From positions 1 through 32,972 of the forward strand of contig JAILAN010000193.1 of the NCBI GenBank assembly GCA_024681595.1: a stretch of DNA of 32,972 nucleotides, read 5' to 3'. The stretch is from Lachnospiraceae bacterium. Its GTDB lineage: Bacteria > Bacillota > Clostridia > Lachnospirales > Lachnospiraceae. A program made the position numbers and the translations under genes. Below the pieces are notes generated by a model. The model was given only the letters and a program-made list of their open reading frames with translations, had not been told where the DNA came from and made no database searches. Positions 6,724 through 13,241 of the stretch are shown piece by piece. The stretch's first letter is position 1, and each line of letters begins with the position of its first letter.

Positions 6724-8357
6724 CAATCCTCATCATCTTCCGACTTGGTGTAGATAGTTCTCTTACGTGCCATCTCATCGGATGCCAGATATTCATCATA
6801 GGTGGTGATCTTGTCGATCATGCCACCATCGGGCAGGAATTCGATGATTCTGTTTGCTGTGGTCTCCACGCACTGGTGGTCGCGGCATGCAAAAAGGATA
6901 ACACCCGGGAACTTGATCATTCCGGTGTTAAGTGAGGAGATGGCTTCCATGTCGAGGTGGTTTGTAGGCTCATCAAATATCAGGCAGTTGGCACCTGAGA
7001 TCATCATCTTGGAGAGCAGACACCTTACCTTTTCTCCTCCGGATAATACCTTGACCTTTTTAACGCCGTCCTCACCGGCAAAGAGCATTCTGCCAAGAAA
7101 ACCTCTGACATAGGTTATATCCTTGACGGGAGAGTAGCCGGTCAGCCAGTCGGTTATCGTATAGTCGTTGTCAAATTCCTTTGTTGAATCCTTGGGGAAA
7201 TATGCCAAAGATGTTGTCACACCCCATTTATAGCTTCCTTCATCAGGCTCCATTTCTCCTGCAAGGATCTTAAACAGAGTGGATTTGGCCATCTCATTAC
7301 CGCCAACGAATGCGATCTTGTCATCATGGCCTACTATGAACGATACCTTGTCGAGGACCTTGACACCGTCTATGGTCTTTGAAATGTTATCGACGGTCAG
7401 GACCTCGTTACCGATCTCACGGTCGGGTCTGAAATCTATATAGGGATATTTGCGGGAAGAGGGCTTAATGGTATCAAGCTCGATCTTTTCAAGGGCTCTT
7501 TTTCTCGAGGTTGCCTGCTTAGACTTTGAAGCGTTTGCGGAGAACCTTGAGATGAACTCCTGCAGTTCCTTGATCTTTTCTTCCTTTTTCTTGTTGGCTT
7601 CCTTCATCTGCTTTATAAGAAGCTGGCTCGACTCATACCAGAAATCGTAGTTACCGGCATAAAGCTGTATCTTGCCGTAGTCAATGTCACAGGTCTGTGT
7701 GCAGACCTTGTTAAGGAAATATCTGTCGTGGCTTACGACGATAACGGTGTTTTCAAAGTTAATGAGGAACTCCTCGAGCCATGCTATGGCATCGAGGTCC
7801 AGGTGGTTCGTAGGCTCATCCAAAAGCAGGATATCGGGATTGCCAAAGAGGGCCCGGGCGAGCAGAACCTTGACTTTTTCGTTACCGTTTAAGTCCTTCA
7901 TCATTGAGTAGTGAAGATCGGTCTCTATTCCGAGTCCGTTAAGGACCATGGCTGCATTGCTTTCTGCCTCCCATCCGTCCATCTCGGCAAATTCAGCTTC
8001 AAGCTCTGCGGCTCTTACTCCGTCCTCATCGGAAAAGTCTTCCTTGGCATAGATCGCATCCTTTTCCTTCATGACATCATACAGATGCTGATTGCCCATT
8101 ATAACAACGTCCATTACGTTGTAGTCATCGTATTTGAAGTGATCCTGTTCAAGGAAACTAAGACGCTGTCCGGGGGTGATGCTTATCTCACCGGAGGTTG
8201 TCTCCAAAGCTCCTGAGAGGATCTTTAAAAAGGTTGATTTGCCTGCACCGTTGGCACCTATTATGCCGTAGCAGTTACCTTCCGTGAATTTAATATTGAC
8301 GTCTTCAAAGAGGGCTTTTTTGCCCACTCTGTATGTAACGTTATTGGCTGCGATCAT
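6723..8357 (-). CDS. ABC-F family ATPase, YbiT/YkpA type (ribosome-associated)
   Basis: This 544-residue soluble protein has two ABC cassettes joined by a charged helical linker (residues about 240-300) and no membrane segment, as in ABC-F translation factors that act on the ribosomal E site. Cassette 1 has Walker A GANGAGKST and Walker B LLLDEPTNHLD, but a poor signature (LNGNEKVKV). Cassette 2 has a normal signature LSGGEKVRC and LIFDEPTNHLD, but a degenerate Walker A (GGNEMAKST). As I recall, a weak first signature with a normal second one is typical of the YbiT/YkpA branch. The start at 8357 follows AAGGAG at 6 nt; an upstream reading from 8423 has no such site. It is the first gene of a minus-strand unit with the PHP-HAD gene. 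Confidence 0.9.
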   Translation of the reverse strand: MIAANNVTYRVGKKALFEDVNIKFTEGNCYGIIGANGAGKSTFLKILSGALETTSGEISITPGQRLSFLEQDHFKYDDYNVMDVVIMGNQHLYDVMKEKDAIYAKEDFSDEDGVRAAELEAEFAEMDGWEAESNAAMVLNGLGIETDLHYSMMKDLNGNEKVKVLLARALFGNPDILLLDEPTNHLDLDAIAWLEEFLINFENTVIVVSHDRYFLNKVCTQTCDIDYGKIQLYAGNYDFWYESSQLLIKQMKEANKKKEEKIKELQEFISRFSANASKSKQATSRKRALEKIELDTIKPSSRKYPYIDFRPDREIGNEVLTVDNISKTIDGVKVLDKVSFIVGHDDKIAFVGGNEMAKSTLFKILAGEMEPDEGSYKWGVTTSLAYFPKDSTKEFDNDYTITDWLTGYSPVKDITYVRGFLGRMLFAGEDGVKKVKVLSGGEKVRCLLSKMMISGANCLIFDEPTNHLDMEAISSLNTGMIKFPGVILFACRDHQCVETTANRIIEFLPDGGMIDKITTYDEYLASDEMARKRTIYTKSEDDED

Positions 8358-8430
8358 ATTATGCTCCTTTATCTTTAAAACACTGCCCGGGTCGTCCGGA
8401 CACAAACCGCTTTTTGGCGACACTTATAAG

Positions 8431-8458
8431 ATTATAACGTAAAATCCGAGATTATCAA
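8431..8458 (-). promoter_or_regulatory. Promoter of the ABC-F/PHP-HAD operon
   Basis: On the minus strand TTGATA (8458-8453) is followed after 16 bp by TATAAT (8436-8431). Transcription would start near 8424, leaving a leader of about 65 nt before the ABC-F ATG. It is back to back with the ppdK promoter. Confidence 0.7.
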
Positions 8459-8497
8459 GCAATTGAGTATATATTTAGTGCGCTGAGGGCACGTTTG

Positions 8498-8506
8498 TGA
8501 TATAAT
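8498..8506 (+). promoter_or_regulatory. Extended -10 promoter of ppdK
   Basis: TGATATAAT is a perfect extended -10 element (TGn before TATAAT at 8501-8506). No good -35 box is present 17 bp upstream, which is common with extended -10 promoters and suggests help from an activator. GTTATGTAA (8518-8526), an inverted copy of a motif seen elsewhere in the window, sits just past the expected start site. Confidence 0.55.
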
Positions 8507-8552
8507 CATATGAGCATGTTATGTAATAAATATGGGAAAAGGAGTAATTACT

Positions 8553-11465
8553 ATGAATAAGTGGGTTTATTCTTTTAAAGAAGGAAATGCCGACATGCGT
8601 AATCTGCTCGGCGGTAAAGGTGCGAACCTGGCCGAGATGAGCAATATCGGACTTCCCGTGCCCCAGGGTTTCACCATTACGACCGAAGCCTGTACCAGGT
8701 ATTATGAGGATGGACGCAAGATCAATGACGAGATAATGGCTCAGGTCATGGAGGGCGTTGCCAACATGGAGGAGATCAACGGCAAGAAATTCGGCGATCT
8801 TAAGAATCCTCTGCTTGTTTCTGTACGTTCAGGTGCCAGAGCTTCAATGCCCGGAATGATGGATACCATCCTTAACCTCGGACTTAATGACGAGGTTGTT
8901 GCCGCTATGATAGCAGGCAACCCGGATCCTAAATTTGAGAGATTCGTATACGATTCATACAGAAGATTCATCCAGATGTTCTCGGATGTCGTTATGGAAG
9001 TCGGCAAAAAGTATTTCGAAGAACTCATAGACAAGATGAAGGCAGAAAAGGGCGTTCAGTACGACGTTGACTTAAATGCCGAGGATCTTAAGAAACTGGC
9101 TGAACAGTTCAAGGCCGAGTACAAAAAGCAGCTCGGTGAGGACTTCCCCTCAGATCCTGTTGCACAGTTAAAGCTCGCCATAGAGGCAGTGTTCAAATCA
9201 TGGGATAATCCCCGTGCCAACGTATACCGCCGTGATAACGACATTCCTTATTCGTGGGGTACTGCCGTTAACGTTATGCCCATGGTATTCGGTAACTTAA
9301 ACGACCAGTCGGGAACAGGCGTTGCATTCACACGTGATCCCGCCACCGGTGAAAAGAAGCTCATGGGTGAGTTCCTTAAGAACGCACAGGGCGAGGATGT
9401 TGTTGCAGGCGTACGTACTCCCATGCCCATCACACAGATGGAGCAGGAATTCCCCGAAGCGTACGAGGAATTCATCAAGGTATGTGAGACACTGGAGAAT
9501 CACTACCATGATATGCAGGATATGGAATTTACCGTTGAGAACAAGAAGCTTTACATGCTTCAGTGCCGTAACGGTAAAAGAACCGCTCCCGCAGCATTAA
9601 AGATCGCATGTGATCTCGTGGCCGAGGGCCATAAGACCGAGGAAGAGGCAGTCGCAATGATCGATCCCCGTAACCTCGACACGCTGCTGCATCCTCAGTT
9701 CGATGCAGAGGCATTAAAAAAGGCCACACCTTTGGGCAAGGGACTGGGTGCATCTCCCGGTGCCGCTTGCGGACAGGTCGTATTCACAGCAGAGAGCGCT
9801 GTTGAATGGGCCGAAAAGGGCAAGAAGGTCGTTCTGGTACGTCTCGAAACCTCTCCCGAGGATATCACGGGAATGAAGGCTGCTCAGGGTATCCTGACCG
9901 TCAGAGGCGGCATGACATCACACGCAGCCGTTGTAGCAAGAGGAATGGGTGAGTGCTGCGTATCAGGATGCGGCGACATCGTGATGGATGAAGCCAACAA
10001 GAAGTTCACTCTCGGAGGAGTTACATTCAATGAAGGCTCCGAGATCAGTATAGACGGTACGACAGGTAACATTTACGAAGGGATCATTCCTACGGTCGAT
10101 GCTACCATAGCAGGAGAGTTCGGAACCATCATGTCATGGGCCGACAAGTACCGCACATTAAAGGTTCGTACCAATGCAGACACACCGGCTGATGCCAAAA
10201 AGGCCAGAGAACTCGGTGCCGAAGGTATCGGACTTTGCCGTACCGAGCACATGTTCTTTGAAGAAGACAGGATAGCGGCATTCAGAGAGATGATCTGTTC
10301 CGATACTGCCGAAGAGAGAGAGGAAGCATTAAACAAGATCCTTCCCTATCAGCAGAGCGACTTTGAGCAGATCTATGAAGCTATGGAGGGATGTCCAGTT
10401 ACCATCAGATTCCTCGATCCTCCGCTTCATGAGTTCGTTCCTACCGAAGAGGCAGATATCAAGAAACTCGCCGATTCAAAGAACAAGAGCGTTGAAGAGA
10501 TCAAGACAATGATCGATTCGCTCCATGAATTCAACCCGATGATGGGTCACAGAGGATGCCGTCTGGCTGTTACATATCCCGAGATAGCAGTTATGCAGAC
10601 CAAGGCTGTTATTCGGGCAGCGATCAACGTTCAGAAGGCTCATCCCGACTGGGATGTCAAGCCCGAGATCATGATCCCTCTCGTATGTGAACCCAAGGAG
10701 TTAGCTAACATCAAAAAAGTAGTCGTTAATACAGCCGAAGCCGAGATCGAAGCTGCCGGCGTTTCTATCAACTATGAAGTAGGTACGATGATAGAGATCC
10801 CCAGAGCAGCACTCCTTGCCGATGAGATTGCCAAGGAAGCCGACTTCTTCTGCTTCGGAACAAATGACCTGACTCAGATGACATTCGGATTCTCGAGAGA
10901 CGATGCAGGCAAGTTCCTTCAGGCCTACTATGAGTCAAAGATCTTCGAGAACGATCCGTTTGCAAAGCTTGACCAGAATGGTGTCGGCAAACTCATGGAG
11001 ATGTCGATTAAGCTCGGCAAACCCGTCAATCCCGATCTTCACATCGGTATCTGCGGAGAGCACGGCGGAGATCCCGCATCGATCGAGTTCTGTCACCAGA
11101 TCGGCCTTGATTATGTATCATGTTCTCCTTTCAGAGTTCCCGTTGCACGCCTTGCAGCAGCACAGGCAGCCATTAACAATAAGAAAAAGGGATGCGATGA
11201 AAAGGTTGAAGAGTTTATAAAGGGCGCAAAGGAAAAGGCTAAGGAAGCTGCAGGAGATGCAGCAGATGCAGCCAAGAAGGCAGCCGATGTAGCCAAGGAA
11301 GCCGCAAAGGGTCTGGCAAAGACCGGCGAAAAAGTTGCCGAAGTGGCAAAGGATATGGCAGGGGTTGCCGCTGATGTCGCAGTTGCCGGAGCTAAGGCAG
11401 GAGTTGCCGGAGCCAAGGCATTTGCCGAGGAAGCCAAGAAGACCTTTAACGAGAACAAGAAGTAA
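8553..11465 (+). CDS. ppdK: Pyruvate, phosphate dikinase with long Ala/Lys-rich C-terminal tail
   Basis: PPDK interconverts pyruvate, ATP and phosphate with PEP, AMP and pyrophosphate in the cytoplasm. It lets anaerobes save energy in glycolysis or make PEP. The N-terminal ATP-grasp domain, the swivelling phosphohistidine domain (GGMTSHAAVVARGMG, the His near residue 455) and the C-terminal PEP-binding barrel with its catalytic Cys (GICGEHGGDPAS) are complete. The core ends near residue 878 (AAAQAAINNK), matching the usual 870-880. Residues 879-970 (11187-11462) are an extra tail almost entirely of Ala, Lys, Glu, Val and Gly in helical AAKEAAK-like repeats. The start is the ATG at 8553, 8 nt after AAGGAG; the ATG at 8532 precedes that site. 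It stands alone between its promoter and a terminator. Confidence 0.97.
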   Translation: MNKWVYSFKEGNADMRNLLGGKGANLAEMSNIGLPVPQGFTITTEACTRYYEDGRKINDEIMAQVMEGVANMEEINGKKFGDLKNPLLVSVRSGARASMPGMMDTILNLGLNDEVVAAMIAGNPDPKFERFVYDSYRRFIQMFSDVVMEVGKKYFEELIDKMKAEKGVQYDVDLNAEDLKKLAEQFKAEYKKQLGEDFPSDPVAQLKLAIEAVFKSWDNPRANVYRRDNDIPYSWGTAVNVMPMVFGNLNDQSGTGVAFTRDPATGEKKLMGEFLKNAQGEDVVAGVRTPMPITQMEQEFPEAYEEFIKVCETLENHYHDMQDMEFTVENKKLYMLQCRNGKRTAPAALKIACDLVAEGHKTEEEAVAMIDPRNLDTLLHPQFDAEALKKATPLGKGLGASPGAACGQVVFTAESAVEWAEKGKKVVLVRLETSPEDITGMKAAQGILTVRGGMTSHAAVVARGMGECCVSGCGDIVMDEANKKFTLGGVTFNEGSEISIDGTTGNIYEGIIPTVDATIAGEFGTIMSWADKYRTLKVRTNADTPADAKKARELGAEGIGLCRTEHMFFEEDRIAAFREMICSDTAEEREEALNKILPYQQSDFEQIYEAMEGCPVTIRFLDPPLHEFVPTEEADIKKLADSKNKSVEEIKTMIDSLHEFNPMMGHRGCRLAVTYPEIAVMQTKAVIRAAINVQKAHPDWDVKPEIMIPLVCEPKELANIKKVVVNTAEAEIEAAGVSINYEVGTMIEIPRAALLADEIAKEADFFCFGTNDLTQMTFGFSRDDAGKFLQAYYESKIFENDPFAKLDQNGVGKLMEMSIKLGKPVNPDLHIGICGEHGGDPASIEFCHQIGLDYVSCSPFRVPVARLAAAQAAINNKKKGCDEKVEEFIKGAKEKAKEAAGDAADAAKKAADVAKEAAKGLAKTGEKVAEVAKDMAGVAADVAVAGAKAGVAGAKAFAEEAKKTFNENKK

Positions 11466-11488
11466 ATCCGATATTTTATGATCAATGA

Positions 11489-11518
11489 GGGCTCTGCGTG
11501 ATCGCAGGGCCCTTTTTT
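11489..11518 (+). terminator. Rho-independent terminator of ppdK
   Basis: A 10-bp GC-rich stem (11489-11498 with 11503-11512, one G-T pair) with a TGAT loop is followed by six T residues (11513-11518). It begins 23 bp after the ppdK stop codon. Confidence 0.93.
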
Positions 11519-11542
11519 GCAAACACGATCTCGGGCTACAAT

Positions 11543-11587
11543 GGTTAACATAACGCAGAACAGCAACTTCAATGCGGTTAACATAAC
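11543..11587 (+). repeat. Direct repeat GGTTAACATAAC, two copies plus an inverted partial
   Basis: GGTTAACATAAC occurs at 11543-11554 and 11576-11587, exactly 33 bp apart (about three DNA turns, same face). TTATGTTAA at 11611-11619 is an inverted core copy overlapping the -10 box of the cobalamin operon promoter. The arrangement looks like binding sites for a regulator. Confidence 0.65.
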
Positions 11588-11593
11588 AAATGA

Positions 11594-11622
11594 TTGCGAT
11601 TATTTCTGCCTTATGTTAATAT
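11594..11622 (+). promoter_or_regulatory. Promoter of the cobalamin-uptake operon
   Basis: TTGCGA (11594-11599), 17 bp, TAATAT (11617-11622). Transcription would begin near 11629, right at the 5' edge of the riboswitch aptamer. Confidence 0.65.
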
Positions 11623-11629
11623 GTTTAGC

Positions 11630-11773
11630 GGTAACGGAAAAAGGAACAATGTGAGAATCATTGACAGCTTACTCTGAGGTAAGGCTGACAAAGGTCTTGA
11701 TCTATGCCATTGCGCTATGCGTGAGAAGGCTAAGACCTGAGGTTGACGCCAAGTCCTAAGACTTCCCGTTATC
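11630..11773 (+). promoter_or_regulatory. Cobalamin (B12) riboswitch
   Basis: The closing stem TAACGG (11632-11637) pairs with CCGTTA (11766-11771). Inside are the hallmarks of the AdoCbl aptamer: GTGAGAATC followed by an ACAG..ACTCTGAGG region, a GCCATTG...GAGAAGGC segment (cf. GCCACTG...GGGAAGGC), the pairing stem AGGTCTT/AAGACCT, and a B12-box-like AAGTCCTAAGACTTCCC at 11751-11767. Downstream, TTTCTTT (11781-11787) can pair with AAAGAAA (11794-11800), which abuts GGAG (11801-11804), so control is probably at translation initiation. The genes that follow (DUF4430 protein and ECF S component) fit vitamin B12 uptake. The assignment rests on motif reading without a covariance-model search. Confidence 0.83.
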
Positions 11774-11813
11774 AGACTTGTTTCTTTGGTGAGAAAGAAA
11801 GGAGAATTTTGTC

Positions 11814-12212
11814 ATGTCCAAAAAAACAAAAGCAATCATTGTAGCTGCTTTTGCCGTAGTCGTCATCGCTATAATCGCAGTATTCGCGCTGACAAAGGGT
11901 AAAAGCGCAAATCAGGGAGGAAAGAGTTTTACGATCGAGATAGTATCCGACAGAGATTCATATAATGAGACCGTAGAATGCAATTCCGAACTGGAGTATC
12001 TCGGTCAGTATCTTCGTACCATGGACAACTGCCAGTTTTCAGAGTCTGAATACGGCATCTATGTTCAGGGCTTCAACAACATGATGGAAGATATGGATAA
12101 CCAGTACTGGTGGTGCATCAACGTAAACGGTGAAATGGCATCAACGGGTGCTGACGAGATCCCGCTTACGGATGGCGACACTTACTCATTTGTTTTAAAA
12201 CAGGGATGGTAA
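11814..12212 (+). CDS. DUF4430 (transcobalamin-like C-terminal) membrane-anchored protein
   Basis: This 132-residue protein has a cytoplasmic KKTK start, one transmembrane segment at about residues 6-26 and an extracytoplasmic domain from about 38 to the end. The domain pattern (EYLGQYLRTMDN..., YWWCINVNGE, GDTYSFVLKQ) matches DUF4430, a fold shared with the C-terminal part of transcobalamin/intrinsic factor. There is no lipobox cysteine, so the segment is an uncleaved anchor or signal. It is first in the riboswitch-controlled operon, with AAGGAG 9 nt before the ATG and the S component following directly. A likely role is capturing cobalamin or corrinoid at the cell surface and passing it to the transporter. 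Confidence 0.82.
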   Translation: MSKKTKAIIVAAFAVVVIAIIAVFALTKGKSANQGGKSFTIEIVSDRDSYNETVECNSELEYLGQYLRTMDNCQFSESEYGIYVQGFNNMMEDMDNQYWWCINVNGEMASTGADEIPLTDGDTYSFVLKQGW

Positions 12213-12758
12213 ATGAGCATCAAAAGGATTGTCAGGATAGCGCTTCTTAGCGCTATCCTGTATGTTTGCAAGGTGGCCCTGGAGTGGCTGCCCAACGTTG
12301 AACTGGTGTCGTTCCTTATCATCCTTTTTACGCTGACGGTGGGAGTCGATACATTTTACGTTACATTGATATTTAACACACTGGAGCTGATACAGTGGGG
12401 ATTCGGCACGTGGTGGATCAGTTATATGTATGTCTGGCCGCTGCTTGTTGTGATAACACTGCTCCTTCGCAGGATCATTAAAGAGGAATTTCTGATATGG
12501 GCTGTTGTTTCGGGCTGTTTCGGATTGATCTTCGGAACGCTGTTCTCAGTCCTGTATCTGTTCATAGATGTCAAGCTCGCATGGAGCTATTTTATCGCGG
12601 GACTTCCCTGGGATGCCTGGCATGCCGTCGCGAATTTTGCCGTCATGCTGATAGCCGGCAAACCCATATACAAGCTGCTTCTTAAGGTCAACCGTCTGTG
12701 GGTCGCCCAGGATGGACCTGACAGGAATAATGATGATGAAAAAGGAAAAAAAGACTGA
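12213..12758 (+). CDS. ECF transporter S component, probably cobalamin-specific
   Basis: This 181-residue protein has about five to six hydrophobic segments and the small-S-component look of energy-coupling-factor transporters. The N-terminal helix carries small residues (RIALLSAILYVCKVALEWLPNVELVSFL), and an Arg/Lys-rich tail ends the protein. It would bind vitamin in the membrane and use a shared EcfA/A'/T module, which is not encoded in this window. The ATG follows the DUF4430 stop with no gap (TAAATG), so translation is coupled. Cobalamin specificity (CbrT-like) is inferred from the riboswitch and the DUF4430 partner. A 12-bp hairpin lies in codons 7-16. Confidence 0.8.
   Translation: MSIKRIVRIALLSAILYVCKVALEWLPNVELVSFLIILFTLTVGVDTFYVTLIFNTLELIQWGFGTWWISYMYVWPLLVVITLLLRRIIKEEFLIWAVVSGCFGLIFGTLFSVLYLFIDVKLAWSYFIAGLPWDAWHAVANFAVMLIAGKPIYKLLLKVNRLWVAQDGPDRNNDDEKGKKD
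12233..12260 (+). promoter_or_regulatory. Perfect 12-bp stem, 4-nt loop hairpin within coding sequence
   Basis: Positions 12233-12244 are the exact reverse complement of 12249-12260, with loop TCTT. The hairpin starts 20 nt after the ATG of the S-component gene. There is no U-tract after it, so it is not a simple terminator. It could slow or gate translation, stabilise the 3' message, or mark a processing point between the DUF4430 and S-component cistrons. Confidence 0.7.
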
Positions 12759-13164
12759 AATAATAAGGGTCATCAAATTCGTGATCTTTTCGGCATCTGC
12801 CGGTGTCATAGAGATCGTTGCTTTTGCCCTGTTAAATACGTTTACCGACTGGCAGTACTGGCCATGTTATCTTATTGCACTCGTTCTTTCCGTGCTGTGG
12901 AACTTTACGCTTAACCGGGAGTTCACGTTCAGATCTTCGGGCAATGTTCCCGTAGCCATGATAAAGGTCGCCATATTCTATGCCGTCTTTACTCCCCTTA
13001 GCACCATAGCCGGTAATTACCTGGCTGAAACGGCACACTGGAACGAATATCTGGTCACTGCCCTTAACATGCTGTGCAATTTCGTGCTGGAGTATCTGTA
13101 TGACATGTTCGTAGTCTTTGGAAGGACTATAGATACCAACGATAAAGCGCGCAGGGCAAAATAG
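12733..13164 (+). CDS. GtrA-like small membrane protein
   Basis: This protein of about 143 residues has four hydrophobic segments and the GtrA signature around VLWNFTLNREFTF (a tryptophan-asparagine helix followed by an FTF stretch). GtrA-family proteins are thought to flip or present lipid-linked sugars for cell-wall or teichoic-acid glycosylation. Three consecutive ATGs (12730, 12733, 12736) follow AGGA at 12723; the second or third has the best spacing. The ATG at 12712 has no spacer from its AGG. It overlaps the end of the S-component gene by 26 nt, so it is in the same operon, though a link to cobalamin is not evident. Confidence 0.8.
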   Translation: MMKKEKKTEIIRVIKFVIFSASAGVIEIVAFALLNTFTDWQYWPCYLIALVLSVLWNFTLNREFTFRSSGNVPVAMIKVAIFYAVFTPLSTIAGNYLAETAHWNEYLVTALNMLCNFVLEYLYDMFVVFGRTIDTNDKARRAK

Positions 13165-13166
13165 TA

Positions 13167-13175
13167 TGTTATAAT
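13167..13175 (+). promoter_or_regulatory. Possible extended -10 promoter
   Basis: TGTTATAAT (TATAAT at 13170-13175) lies just after the GtrA stop codon, without a recognisable -35 box. GGTTTACATAACAAA (13206-13220), a near match to the motif at 11576-11590, follows in the leader. It would serve the zinc-ribbon membrane protein and pyrE. Confidence 0.4.
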
Positions 13176-13241
13176 GAATTTCGATCAAAAAGTGTATGCG
13201 GGGAAGGTTTACATAACAAAACATGCACGGAGGATGTATAA

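Noticed and set aside
8358..8423. Extra 22 residues at the ABC-F N-terminus
   Set aside because: AAGGAG lies directly before the ATG at 8357, and the extension covers the leader near the promoter. Family members start at the shorter form.
11111..11584. 157-codon minus-strand ORF, Ala/Ser/Phe-rich
   Set aside because: It is the antisense of the Ala/Lys-rich PPDK tail and terminator; low-complexity codons on one strand keep the other open. No ribosome site or family pattern.
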